Shown here: positions 6,924 through 13,993 of the stretch, one piece after another
Position numbering within the stretch: the stretch's first letter is position 1
Layout of the letters: each line of letters opens with the position of its first letter
IMG/VR virus record: IMGVR_UViG_3300021168_000504
Location: 1-29,472 of that record
Length of the DNA stretch: 29,472 nt
From: a virus
Direction: 5' to 3' (one strand)
Notes under the pieces: model-generated
Database searches by the model: none
What the model was told of the DNA's origin: nothing
Seen by the model: the letters and a program-made list of their open reading frames with translations, nothing else
Position numbers and translations under genes: made by a program

Positions 6924-7534
6924 CCGCCGCCGAAATCCGCAAGATATGCAGCCTTGGCCCGCGTAAGTGGTGGCATTCGTTTGGCCTAGCTGGCCGCATG
7001 CAAGCGTTTTGTTTGATGGAAATCGCCGCGCAACTCGCCGAGCTGAACGAGCGCCTCAGGCCCGGAAATTTAGACGTGAACATTTTCGACTGTTCGTTCG
7101 AAGGCGGCAAGCGAGCGGGAGGACCAAGCACTATGGACAAACGCGGCCGCGGTTTCAACTCGGAATCCGGTCAAGCCATTGCAGAATTCGCCGTTCTGCT
7201 TCCCATTTTCGTTTTAGTCGGCTTCGGCATCGTCGATATCCAGTGGATGACCCGGGATGCCCAGGCCATCGAATACATCACAACCGAGTCCGCACGCTGC
7301 GAAGCGATCAAAGCACCGGCATGCGCGAACGAATCCCAGACCGCAGCCTTTGCGTTGCAGCTTGCGCAGAACGTGCACCTGCCCGTCACTAAGGATCAAA
7401 TATCGACGCCGGCGTGTAGCGCTTTGACCTGTAGCGTGGTTGTGAATTTCCCCTTCAAGCCTCTGGGAGTGTGGTTTCCCAGCATCACCATCAATCGAAC
7501 CGGACAGGCCGCGGTACCGGCCGGGAGCAATTGA
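6920..7534 (+). CDS. TadE-like protein with an in-frame N-terminal extension
   Basis: The open frame encodes 204 aa. The C-terminal 133 aa, from ATG 7133, carry a TadE-type signature: ESGQAIAEFAVLLPIF then VLVGFGIVDIQWM, a hydrophobic pseudopilin-like helix followed by an extracytoplasmic domain with Cys residues. GGGAGGA at 7117-7123 is ideally placed for the ATG at 7133, so this is probably a separately translated product. The first 71 codons resemble the next gene (same MTA(A/E)EIR start and IAAQLAEL block) and look like a duplicated small gene that lost its stop codon. TadE proteins are minor pilins. What one does here is unclear; a surface fibre is possible. Confidence 0.72.
   Translation: MTAAEIRKICSLGPRKWWHSFGLAGRMQAFCLMEIAAQLAELNERLRPGNLDVNIFDCSFEGGKRAGGPSTMDKRGRGFNSESGQAIAEFAVLLPIFVLVGFGIVDIQWMTRDAQAIEYITTESARCEAIKAPACANESQTAAFALQLAQNVHLPVTKDQISTPACSALTCSVVVNFPFKPLGVWFPSITINRTGQAAVPAGSN
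7019..7041 (+). repeat. 23-bp repeat, copy 1 (IAAQLAEL block)
   Basis: Identical to 7627-7649. The two copies encode the same residues in the N-terminal extension of the TadE-like ORF and in the following small gene, marking a local gene duplication on either side of the TadE domain. Confidence 0.8.
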
Positions 7535-7704
7535 TGACCGCTGAAGAAATCCGCACAAAAGGAAAGGCGGTTCACGAAGATGCAGAAATTCCTCCGCGGG
7601 ATCTCATCTGGATTGAAAGCTTGATTGAAATCGCCGCGCAACTCGCCGAACTAACCGAACTCTATCGCAGTGAACTCCGCAACCACTACAGAGACAACGT
7701 ATGA
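7534..7704 (+). CDS. Small hypothetical protein, paralogue of the TadE N-terminal extension
   Basis: 56 aa from an ATG that overlaps the TGA of the TadE-like gene. It begins MTAEEIR and contains IEIAAQLAELTEL, matching the module at 6920-7132. It is helical and charged, with no known motif. The next gene starts by ATGA overlap. Confidence 0.6.
   Translation: MTAEEIRTKGKAVHEDAEIPPRDLIWIESLIEIAAQLAELTELYRSELRNHYRDNV
7627..7649 (+). repeat. 23-bp repeat, copy 2 (IAAQLAEL block)
   Basis: Identical to 7019-7041 and in the same reading frame of a paralogous module. Confidence 0.8.
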
Positions 7705-8189
7705 GCGAGCCCACTTACACCATCACTCTCACCGAATCCGAGCGCACCGCCATGGCAGCTGCGCTTGGCACGTTTGTCAGCAAGTTGACGAATTGTCGCG
7801 TGCAACTCGAAGCGCCCACAGGTGGCACCCACACCGCCCGTGCGCTTCTTTCGCCGTCGACAGCGCCCCCGGCGGCCGCGCCTGCTGCATCCCCCATCGA
7901 GCAGCGCGACCGCTGGGCAAGGGACAGGAAGGGCAACGAAGTTCCATGGCCCCCCGGCTGCCAGGAGCGCGAAGTTTCCATCTGGAAAACGGAGCAGACG
8001 CCGAAATTCCTCCGCGTGACATGGCAGGCAGCCGGCCCGAATGCGAACGGCTACATCGATGCCAATTGCTTCGACTCGCAGCTATGGCCGTGGATCCTTG
8101 TCCGCGCGAAGGCTAAGCAACAAATCACGCTCTATGTCGCGCCGGCGAAGGAAGGCAAGTATTTGAACGTCGTGGGGGTGCGCGCGTGA
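7701..8189 (+). CDS. Hypothetical protein with beta-rich C-terminal domain
   Basis: 162 aa. The N-terminus is helical (TLTESERTAMAAALG). A Pro/Ala-rich linker (SPSTAPPAAAPAAS) leads to a beta-rich domain with several Trp residues (KFLRVTWQAAG, LWPWILVRAKAKQQITLY). A small OB-like or single-strand-binding fold is possible but not demonstrated. It is coupled by overlap to both neighbours. Confidence 0.6.
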   Translation: MSEPTYTITLTESERTAMAAALGTFVSKLTNCRVQLEAPTGGTHTARALLSPSTAPPAAAPAASPIEQRDRWARDRKGNEVPWPPGCQEREVSIWKTEQTPKFLRVTWQAAGPNANGYIDANCFDSQLWPWILVRAKAKQQITLYVAPAKEGKYLNVVGVRA

Positions 8190-8332
8190 CCGCCTTGTTG
8201 GTGTGTTTCGTGGCGCTAGGGATAGTTTTCTGCGTCCTGACTGCGGCCTGCATCTCTCGTTTTCCGGAGGGAAAACAGGACAACTGGTGGTGCCCAATCT
8301 GTCTCGCGAGTCGCTGGAGGAAGCCGCAATGA
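8186..8332 (+). CDS. Small membrane protein with C-terminal zinc knuckle
   Basis: 48 aa from a GTG overlapping the upstream TGA. One transmembrane helix (LLVCFVALGIVFCVLTAAC) is followed by a cytoplasmic-type tail with WWCPICLASRWRK, a CxxC knuckle with basic residues. The stop overlaps the next ATG (ATGA). The function is unknown. Confidence 0.55.
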   Translation: MTALLVCFVALGIVFCVLTAACISRFPEGKQDNWWCPICLASRWRKPQ

Positions 8333-8433
8333 TTGAAAAAGCCGGAAAAATCGCCTTCGTTATCGCACTGGGATTCATCACCGGAGCTTTCTGCTTTGTC
8401 CTGTGGGCTGTCCTTGAGCACGGAGTGCAATAA
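8329..8433 (+). CDS. Tiny single-helix membrane protein
   Basis: 34 aa consisting of a charged start (MIEKAGK), one hydrophobic helix (IAFVIALGFITGAFCFVLWA) and a short tail. ATG 8329 overlaps the previous stop, which argues for this start rather than one inside the upstream gene. Confidence 0.55.
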   Translation: MIEKAGKIAFVIALGFITGAFCFVLWAVLEHGVQ

Positions 8434-8460
8434 ACAAACTTTCGCGTAGGAGACTTTCCG

Positions 8461-8682
8461 TTGAGCCGACTACTTACTGAACTAGAAATCGACGCTGCCT
8501 GCTGGGAGTTTCTTGCCACCCGCATCGTGCAGCTGGGCGGAGCCCGACCACCACAGCCTATCGTGCAGATCCTCGACGCACCGCCCGACCCGGAAGAGGA
8601 TCCGGACTGGGACGAACTGACCGCGCGCGGGGAAACAATTATCGAGCGAACGACGCGCGTGCTCGCCAGGATGGGGCTGTAG
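8461..8682 (+). CDS. Small acidic hypothetical protein
   Basis: 73 aa from a TTG start supported by AGGAG eight bases upstream. It is helical at both ends with an acidic centre (DAPPDPEEDPDWDEL). No family was recognised. Confidence 0.6.
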   Translation: MSRLLTELEIDAACWEFLATRIVQLGGARPPQPIVQILDAPPDPEEDPDWDELTARGETIIERTTRVLARMGL

Positions 8683-8684
8683 TC

Positions 8685-9314
8685 ATGGCGAAGTTTGGAG
8701 CACTCGACACCACCGTCGCTGGCAGCCACACCGAACGAGAGTGGCTTGACCTCTTAGAGCAGTGGAATTGGCTGTGCTTCTACTGTGCAGAGCCGATAAA
8801 AAGAGGCTCTTCTGATCCAGATCACGAAGCGACCAAGGACCATATGGTCCCGATTTCCAGAGGCGGTGTCGATCACATCGCAAACATTGCGCCCGCCTGC
8901 CTTCGCTGCAACCAACTGAAAGGAAATAAGACTGTCGATGAATTCCGGGCAGAACGGGCTTGGGTCATCGCCGCAAAATCAACAGGTATTACTAGGTGCG
9001 AATCGCGGCCAAGCGATTCACACCGTGATTCGGACGTAACACTTGTGCCAACCGTGGAAATTGCAGCGATGTGGAAACGAGTCCTAGAGAGCATGCCGAA
9101 GAAAAACTTTCCCGACAATCACACCGACGAGTGGTACGTGCAGCGTAAGGCGATGCTGAAAGCGCAAGCGCAATCAATAGCACGCCGCCGCTTAGAGACC
9201 GCTGGCCAGTTAACGCTTCCCATCTTCGGCGACGGATCAGCCCGCAAGCTAGCACAGAGCGAGGAATCATCTATGCCGTTCAAAGGGATGGATGTTCAGG
9301 AGAAACAGGCATGA
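8685..9314 (+). CDS. HNH endonuclease with C-terminal extension
   Basis: 209 aa. A textbook HNH core lies at about residues 28-82: CFYC, then KDHMVPISRGG, IANIAPACLRCN and QLKGNKT. The remaining ~125 residues are helical and basic and may give DNA specificity. The family cleaves DNA using a beta-beta-alpha metal fold. It is the second HNH enzyme in the rightward operon and sits directly upstream of a small HTH protein gene, which it overlaps by ATGA. Confidence 0.9.
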   Translation: MAKFGALDTTVAGSHTEREWLDLLEQWNWLCFYCAEPIKRGSSDPDHEATKDHMVPISRGGVDHIANIAPACLRCNQLKGNKTVDEFRAERAWVIAAKSTGITRCESRPSDSHRDSDVTLVPTVEIAAMWKRVLESMPKKNFPDNHTDEWYVQRKAMLKAQAQSIARRRLETAGQLTLPIFGDGSARKLAQSEESSMPFKGMDVQEKQA

Positions 9315-9613
9315 GCGACAGGCTACTCACCACTCGCGAAGTCTGCCGACGCTTGGGAATCTCCATCAGGACGCTGCAGGTCTTGCGTAGTAACCGCAAG
9401 ATTGCCTATCTCCGTTTCGGGCACCGCTCGATCCGCTTCCGCGAGCAAGCTATCGAAGAATTCCTGCAGCGCCGGGAGAAAGCCGTGAATTTCGCCGGAC
9501 AGACACAGAAGACACAGACAGTGCAGCAAGCGGATGAGGACCGCAAAGTGCATCTCGCTCAGGCGCACGGCTGTAGAACAAGTGGGCCCATAGCGCCCAA
9601 GGAGAAGCAATGA
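9311..9613 (+). CDS. Excisionase/MerR-type helix-turn-helix protein
   Basis: 100 aa. The N-terminal 55 residues match the HTH_17 DNA-binding domain: LLTTREVCRRLGISIRTLQ, then the wing YLRFGHRSIRFREQAIEEFL. Small proteins of this type act as excisionases or as transcriptional regulators. With a serine recombinase 4.7 kb downstream, either role is possible. The C-terminal tail is polar and probably disordered. Confidence 0.8.
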   Translation: MSDRLLTTREVCRRLGISIRTLQVLRSNRKIAYLRFGHRSIRFREQAIEEFLQRREKAVNFAGQTQKTQTVQQADEDRKVHLAQAHGCRTSGPIAPKEKQ

Positions 9614-10410
9614 GCCGTCCCAAAACCCCCGTCCCACTCGTCGACAAGATCACCCAGGCCTTCAAAGCCGTGGGCAAACTGCAGCGCGCCGGCACCAACA
9701 CCAAGCGCCACTACAAGTGGACCCGTGCCACCGACGTATTCGAAGCCGTGCGCCTCGAATTCTTTAACCGCGGAGTGCTGGTAATCCACGACGAAGGCAC
9801 GCCGGAATATGTCGCCGTCGCGCAATCGAACGGCGGCGAACAGATCACCGAATGCCGCCTGCCCGTAAAGTACTCATTCAAAGACGCAACCAGCGAAATC
9901 GGACCTTTCACCGTGCACGGAGTTGGACGCGACATTGAGGATAAAAGTATTTATAAAGCCCAAACTGGCGCGCAGAAAGCACTCCTGAAGCGCTTTGGAC
10001 TCATGGCCGAAGAAGTGGACGACCCGGAATGGGATGGCAGCCAGGCACCCGCCGGTGAAACCTTGGACGACGCCGCGCCCATGCGCACCCCGCGGAAAGA
10101 GCAGCCACTCGCCGCCTACCAGATAGAGAACATCCGCGAAGCCATGCAAAATACTGGCAAGACCGATGCCCAGTTATCGCAAGCCGTTGCCAGCATTGGG
10201 CATGCCGCGCAGCTCGAAGACACCAAAAAGAAGTACTTCAAGGAATTGTTTCGCTGGGCATCGGACGGCCGCGGAACCGTCGCGCCCCCAAAACCCCAGG
10301 CCGTCTCAGCCCAGCCAGCGCTCCCGCTGCGGGCGGCCCCGCCCGTGGAGATGCGCATCGGGAACCAGACCGTGGAGTTTCAGCCGAAGGATAAGCCGTA
10401 CGCGATATGA
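9610..10410 (+). CDS. ERF-family single-strand DNA annealing protein
   Basis: 266 aa. The N-terminal ~150 residues fit the ERF recombinase family of phages: a Y-K-W region near residue 35, VHGVGRDIEDKSIYKAQTG, then QKALLKRFGLMAEEVDDPEWD, which corresponds to the family's helix and acidic end. ERF proteins anneal single strands and support recombination-dependent replication or genome circularisation. The C-terminal half is a linker plus helices and a Pro-rich tail. It overlaps both the HTH and methyltransferase genes by ATGA. Confidence 0.82.
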   Translation: MSRPKTPVPLVDKITQAFKAVGKLQRAGTNTKRHYKWTRATDVFEAVRLEFFNRGVLVIHDEGTPEYVAVAQSNGGEQITECRLPVKYSFKDATSEIGPFTVHGVGRDIEDKSIYKAQTGAQKALLKRFGLMAEEVDDPEWDGSQAPAGETLDDAAPMRTPRKEQPLAAYQIENIREAMQNTGKTDAQLSQAVASIGHAAQLEDTKKKYFKELFRWASDGRGTVAPPKPQAVSAQPALPLRAAPPVEMRIGNQTVEFQPKDKPYAI

Positions 10411-11030
10411 GAATGATTGACCTCTTTGCCGGCCGGCTCGGATGGGTGAAAGCTTTTCTCGCCCGCAGATGGCAGTGCGTCGCCATCGATCTAGTTGCCC
10501 CGCCGGAAATTCCGGACGGCGTGCAGTTCGTTCGCGCGGATGTGCGAAATGTCACCGTCCACAATGGCGATTTTTGGGTGACCGACCTCGACGGAGTGAC
10601 GCAGTGCTTAGGTCGCTTCGATTTTGGCTGTGGTTCTTCCCCGTGCGAAAAGTTCGCTGTCTTTGGCATGGCGATGTTTCATCCGGATCCGGAATACCCG
10701 TTCGAAGGCATTGAGCTATTCAACCATGCGCGCGCACTTTTTGAGCGCGCCGGCATTCTGTACGTTCTCGAGAATGTGCGCCCGGCGTGGAAATTCGTAG
10801 GCCCGGAGGCGAACCGCTGCGGACCTTATGCACTTTGGGGTAAAGGAGTGCCCCCCCTCATGCCGCAGGGGATAACGAAAGGGTTTGGCGCATGGAATCG
10901 CGAACAGATCCTGCAGACCGGCTCGAGCAAATCCAGGCGCCGGATTGAAACACAGAAGGCGAAGTCGGCCGTGATTCCGCCGGAATTGTCGCACTGCGTC
11001 GCGGAGTACGCCGAAAGACTTTTGAAGTAA
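10407..11030 (+). CDS. Short C5-cytosine DNA methyltransferase
   Basis: 207 aa. Motif I is MIDLFAGRLGW, the PC catalytic loop is GSSPCEKFAVFG, motif VI is LENVRPAW, and a C-terminal AVIPPELSHCVAEYA segment corresponds to motif X. It is shorter than typical Dcm-like enzymes (over 300 aa) and has little room for a target-recognition domain. Leu replaces the usual second Gly of motif I. It probably marks viral DNA against host restriction. The ERF gene overlaps its start. Confidence 0.82.
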   Translation: MRMIDLFAGRLGWVKAFLARRWQCVAIDLVAPPEIPDGVQFVRADVRNVTVHNGDFWVTDLDGVTQCLGRFDFGCGSSPCEKFAVFGMAMFHPDPEYPFEGIELFNHARALFERAGILYVLENVRPAWKFVGPEANRCGPYALWGKGVPPLMPQGITKGFGAWNREQILQTGSSKSRRRIETQKAKSAVIPPELSHCVAEYAERLLK

Positions 11031-11034
11031 CGAG

Positions 11035-11139
11035 TTTCCGGGGGTGGGGCAGTTAGCCACTATTCAGGATTGCCGTTTTGATTTCTCGCGAAGCGATTGA
11101 AGCGGCACGGTGACACGGGCAACAAGCCCCACCCGGAAA
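11035..11139 (+). ncRNA. Possible structured RNA or leader element
   Basis: The largest gap in this part of the operon (11031-11150) is bounded by TTTCCGGGGGTGGGG and CCCCACCCGGAAA, a 13-bp inverted repeat with a 2-nt bulge. Inside, TGCCG pairs with CGGCA, and within that TCGC-GAA-GCGA makes a small hairpin. The structure ends 11 nt before the ATG of the cysteine-cluster gene. It could be a leader regulating that gene or an independent RNA. Confidence 0.4.
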
Positions 11140-11150
11140 GTATAAAGCCG

Positions 11151-11456
11151 ATGAGTGAATTGATAGTGCTGCAAAAGCCGACGCAAGGCGAACCGTGCAA
11201 CCGGTGCGGAGTGTGCTGCACCCGCGAATTGTGCGCCGTGGCCATGTCCATCTTCCGGCCCGGCGCCGGCGAGTGGTTTCCGCAGTCGCCGGATTGGTCC
11301 GGACCCTGCCCCGCGCTCGAGCCGGCCGAAGATGGCCAGACCAGCTGCGGAGTGTTCGCACATCCTGAGCGCTATCTCATCGCAGACCAGGACACGATCG
11401 CCGCGCGGTTGACCATCGGCCGCGGATGCCTTGCACCCGACTGGAAAGGCCTATGA
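11151..11456 (+). CDS. YkgJ-type cysteine-cluster protein
   Basis: 101 aa. It has the signature CNRCGVCCTRELC followed by CPAL and CGVFAHPERY, the CxxCxxCC pattern of the YkgJ/UPF0153 family, thought to bind zinc or iron-sulfur. The biological role is unknown. ATG 11151 is preferred over a TTG at 11097 because the latter would read through the inverted-repeat structure. The next gene overlaps by ATGA. Confidence 0.78.
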   Translation: MSELIVLQKPTQGEPCNRCGVCCTRELCAVAMSIFRPGAGEWFPQSPDWSGPCPALEPAEDGQTSCGVFAHPERYLIADQDTIAARLTIGRGCLAPDWKGL

Positions 11457-11707
11457 GCACAGGCAAGCCACAGATGCACACCGAGGTGCTTTATCCGCTC
11501 GATCCAGAATTCGGCCAGCGCCACCGGATGCAGGAGTTTCGCGACCCCGGTTACACCGGCCCATGGTCCGGAGACCGCAAGTACCTCTACGACGAGCGTT
11601 GCCCCAAGTGCACCTATAACGCCGGCATTGAAGAATCTGCACAGTTGGTCGACGCCGCCGGATTGCCCATGCTCGCCGCTGAAATTCGAACGCTGCAATA
11701 CCTATGA
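11453..11707 (+). CDS. Small hypothetical protein with CxxC motif
   Basis: 84 aa. It contains DERCPKCTYNAG and several aromatic residues before it (GYTGPWSGDRKYLYD). The C-terminus is a helix. Single CxxC proteins of this size often bind zinc as dimers. The start overlaps the upstream stop and the stop overlaps the next start. Confidence 0.6.
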   Translation: MSTGKPQMHTEVLYPLDPEFGQRHRMQEFRDPGYTGPWSGDRKYLYDERCPKCTYNAGIEESAQLVDAAGLPMLAAEIRTLQYL

Positions 11708-11874
11708 ACTTCCCTACCCACCTCCGCGACGCCTTCCACCGGCACCTCGACCAGTGCGAGCAGTGCCGCGAGCATCCGTTTGCGCTGTGCAAAGAGGGAG
11801 ACATTTTGATCCGCGCCGCGGCCCGAGAGGCAGAAGCAGAACAGCGCAAGCAAGCGGAAGAGGCGCACCGATGA
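11704..11874 (+). CDS. Tiny Cys/His protein
   Basis: 56 aa. The motif CEQCREHPFALC (C-x2-C-x2-H-x4-C) is followed by a long charged helix of alternating Glu, Ala, Gln and Arg. It has an ATGA overlap on both sides. The function is unknown. Confidence 0.55.
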   Translation: MNFPTHLRDAFHRHLDQCEQCREHPFALCKEGDILIRAAAREAEAEQRKQAEEAHR

Positions 11875-12236
11875 AATTCAAGGATCCGCGCAGCCGCATA
11901 TTGTGGCGCACCGGACGAGTTCAACTCCGCGGCCAGGACAAGACCGACCTGCGCCGCGACGTCTACAACCGAGCAGGGGGACGCTGTGAAGAAATCCGAA
12001 ACGGAAAGCGCTGCAACCGATTCGCGGGATGGGATGGGCTCAAGCACGGAGAGCTCAGCCACAAAAAGCACGGAGCACATCGAGACGATACCGAAGACGG
12101 AGTTATTTGGAGTTGTCGGGCGTGTCATTCCGATCGCCACCGTGGTCCCCAGTTCGCCCCTCAGCGACGAAGAGCGCAAGAGACTGTTTCGGATCGCGCG
12201 CGACCGGGGGAACCGATTCATGGTGTCAGCAACTGA
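11871..12236 (+). CDS. HNH endonuclease-like protein
   Basis: 121 aa. It contains DLRRDVYNRAGGRCEE, GELSHKKHGAH and WSCRACHSDRH, matching the spacing of a compact HNH nuclease; the SHKKHG element is in place of the usual DH. The catalytic part ends at about 12135. The last ~33 codons overlap another coding frame (12142-12279) and are basic and poorly structured. Confidence 0.72.
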   Translation: MKFKDPRSRILWRTGRVQLRGQDKTDLRRDVYNRAGGRCEEIRNGKRCNRFAGWDGLKHGELSHKKHGAHRDDTEDGVIWSCRACHSDRHRGPQFAPQRRRAQETVSDRARPGEPIHGVSN

Positions 12237-12279
12237 TGTCGATTTTTTGTTGGATGTGATTGTGAGGTTGAGCCGATGA
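12142..12279 (+). CDS. Small helical protein overlapping the HNH gene
   Basis: 45 aa from GTG 12142 in the +1 frame relative to the HNH gene: SPLSDEERKRLFRIARDRG then FMVSATDVDFLLDVIVRLSR. The amphipathic pattern and strong coding character of the last 14 codons, plus the ATGA junction with the next gene, argue that this frame is used. No clear ribosome-binding site is visible, so coupling or the exact start is uncertain. Confidence 0.5.
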   Translation: MVPSSPLSDEERKRLFRIARDRGNRFMVSATDVDFLLDVIVRLSR

Positions 12280-12443
12280 AATTGGTCATCGAAATTGAAG
12301 CGCCGGAACTGGAAATTATAGGTGCCATCGCCAGCATTCCGCAGCACTGGCTCGACAAACCAGATAGTCCGATTCAATTGCTGGCCTGTGCGTTAAAAGC
12401 CGCATACGAGAAGCACCGGCTCACAGAGAGGCAACCGTCGTGA
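12276..12443 (+). CDS. Small hypothetical protein
   Basis: 55 aa from ATG overlapping the upstream TGA. A beta-strand-like start (MKLVIEIEAPELEI) is followed by helices. No motif was recognised. It ends in a GTGA overlap with the next gene. Confidence 0.5.
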   Translation: MKLVIEIEAPELEIIGAIASIPQHWLDKPDSPIQLLACALKAAYEKHRLTERQPS

Positions 12444-12616
12444 ATCTCCCCGCCCGCATCGCCGACTGGCCGAAAAAGTGGCGCGAACTCTACGAAGAGC
12501 GTGCCGCGCTGATCGAGTACCAAGCCAATCTTCTGCGCTCGACCGCCGAATTTCGCGCCGAAGTGGACACCCGCAGGCAAGCAGCGAACGAGAAACGAGA
12601 GGAGCGCACCGCATGA
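12440..12616 (+). CDS. Small helical protein
   Basis: 58 aa from GTG. It is a single long charged helix (WRELYEERAALIEYQANLL followed by Arg/Glu-rich sequence), possibly a coiled coil. It overlaps the metallopeptidase gene by ATGA, so the two may be co-translated partners. Confidence 0.5.
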   Translation: MNLPARIADWPKKWRELYEERAALIEYQANLLRSTAEFRAEVDTRRQAANEKREERTA

Positions 12617-13269
12617 AAGGCCTAAAACTGCCAAAGCCGAAAGCGATCAATTTCGAACTCATCCCGCCCATGGACGGCATCCACGAGCCCGAGCCGTACA
12701 AGATCCTCCGCGAGATGCGCGACAAGTATCACCCGGATCTGAATAAAGCGCGCATTGCACTCGCATGGCGCAAAAAGTTAAAGCGCGACCAGGACGGACA
12801 TCTGATTCTCGGAAGATGCGTCAAAGCCAGCGACCTACAGCGCGAACTCATCGACTGGGATTTTGTAATCCTTCTCAACCGCGAGGTGTGGCTCGATGAT
12901 GCATTCACCCCTGAGAAGAAGCGCGCGCTCGTGGACCACGAGCTCTGCCACGCAGACGCGGCGCGCGATAAAGACGGATTCCCCAAGCGCGACGAACGCG
13001 ACCGCTTTGTGTGGCGAATCCGCAAGCACGACATCGAAGAATTCCGCGACGTAGTGAAGCGCCACGGCTGCTATAAAGCCGATCTAGAGGAATTCGCCAA
13101 AGCGCTGATGGTGAAACGCTCTGCGCCGCTATTCGCGCAGCCAGCGGCCACGGATGCGCCCGTAGAGGCCAGTGCAGAAGAGAAGTCGCGCACTCGCAAG
13201 TCGAAAAACAAAATCACCGTCATCGTGAAAGAACGGCCCACGGACCCGCCGCCGGGGGTGCAGCCGTGA
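12613..13269 (+). CDS. Putative phage metallopeptidase
   Basis: 218 aa. An HExxH zinc site is seen in LVDHELCHADAA (about residues 113-124), preceded by FTPEKKRALV and followed by helices with further His residues (WRIRKHDIEEF, KRHGCYK). This fits the phage-encoded putative metallopeptidase family, whose target is unknown. The final ~50 residues are a disordered Ala/Lys-rich and Pro-rich tail. The downstream zinc-ribbon gene overlaps by GTGA. Confidence 0.75.
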   Translation: MKGLKLPKPKAINFELIPPMDGIHEPEPYKILREMRDKYHPDLNKARIALAWRKKLKRDQDGHLILGRCVKASDLQRELIDWDFVILLNREVWLDDAFTPEKKRALVDHELCHADAARDKDGFPKRDERDRFVWRIRKHDIEEFRDVVKRHGCYKADLEEFAKALMVKRSAPLFAQPAATDAPVEASAEEKSRTRKSKNKITVIVKERPTDPPPGVQP

Positions 13270-13490
13270 AATTCGATCACATCTCAGGCAGTCAAATCGA
13301 GTTGTGTGATTTAGATTTCGGCATGAACCCGACCAAGCTGTCGCAGCGCAGGTGCTCACGCTGTCAAAGCGAAGACTTCTATCTCTTGCGGGCAATGACG
13401 CACGACACGAAGCGCATCGAAGGAGGCGTCTACCAGACCAAGTATTTCTCCATGTGTGAAGGCTGCAAGATGCTCGCGGAGCTCCAGTGA
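13266..13490 (+). CDS. Small zinc-ribbon-like protein (copy 2)
   Basis: 74 aa from GTG. Cys pairs CSRCQS and MCEGCKM are spaced as in a zinc ribbon. It is a paralogue of the protein at 3610-3807, sharing the MKFDHI start and the CEGCK-x(2)-xELQ end, but with a longer middle (KRIEGGVYQTKYFS). The two copies are about 9.6 kb apart in the same operon direction, so they may be a functional pair. Confidence 0.75.
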   Translation: MKFDHISGSQIELCDLDFGMNPTKLSQRRCSRCQSEDFYLLRAMTHDTKRIEGGVYQTKYFSMCEGCKMLAELQ

Positions 13491-13636
13491 CCACCCGCCA
13501 GCGAAATCCGCGCGACGACTTGATCTTCGCCCTGCACGCCGAGATTGTGCGCAGCACGCACGAGCTATACGAACTGCGGGACCTATGCGAAACCAGCGAA
13601 GCGCGCAAAGAAAATGATCCCAAAACAAATGACTAA
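13487..13636 (+). CDS. Small charged hypothetical protein
   Basis: 49 aa from a GTG overlapping the preceding TGA. It is helical (DLIFALHAEIVRSTHELYEL) with a polar tail. No motif was recognised. Confidence 0.45.
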   Translation: MTTRQRNPRDDLIFALHAEIVRSTHELYELRDLCETSEARKENDPKTND

Positions 13637-13814
13637 AGAGGAAGAGCGTCAGTTAGTGGCCTACATCGCAGCCATCCTGCTCGCGCCCATAAACGCCTCC
13701 CGGCACGGACACGGAATTCTCGACGACGAGCGCTCGATTGCCGTGCGAGAGGCGCGCTACTTACTCGAGGAGATAGAGCGCCATTTTGCCAAGGAACCGG
13801 TGGTGCGCCCGTGA
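13614..13814 (+). CDS. Small helical hypothetical protein
   Basis: 66 aa from ATG 13614. ATG 13629 is an alternative giving 61 aa with a shorter overlap. It is two helices separated by a glycine-rich turn (NASRHGHGILDDERS), the second ending LLEEIERHFAKE. The function is unknown. Confidence 0.5.
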   Translation: MIPKQMTKEEERQLVAYIAAILLAPINASRHGHGILDDERSIAVREARYLLEEIERHFAKEPVVRP

Positions 13815-13993
13815 AAGCCTTTCTCTATGCTCGCTTCTGGCCATCGCATCTGTGCGGAGCGTACATATTGATTGCCTGTGTAGCTTCTTGGTGTTACTCG
13901 GAGCGCTGTAAGCCGTGGACGGTATCCGGAATGGCTTGGGCTGTCATGGGTGCACTTTTCGCCCTCCTTTTCATGGACTGGATTCGCCAATGA
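13811..13993 (+). CDS. Small membrane protein sharing its first eight residues with the recombinase
   Basis: 60 aa from GTG. It begins MKAFLYAR exactly as the serine recombinase does, then diverges into two hydrophobic helices (CGAYILIACVASWCY and AWAVMGALFALLFMDW). The shared start comes from a 22-bp perfect DNA repeat. The stop TGA overlaps the recombinase ATG. It may be an inserted membrane gene that captured the recombinase translation start, or the remnant of a duplication. Confidence 0.55.
   Translation: MKAFLYARFWPSHLCGAYILIACVASWCYSERCKPWTVSGMAWAVMGALFALLFMDWIRQ
13812..13833 (+). repeat. 22-bp direct repeat, copy 1
   Basis: Perfect match to 13991-14012, exactly 179 bp apart. It encodes the first residues of the small membrane protein. 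Confidence 0.9.

Noticed and set aside
11986-12279. Whole 97-aa frame starting inside the HNH gene
   Set aside because: Its first ~50 residues are Ser/Thr/Glu-rich and overlap the essential HNH motifs in another frame; only the part from about 12142 looks coded.
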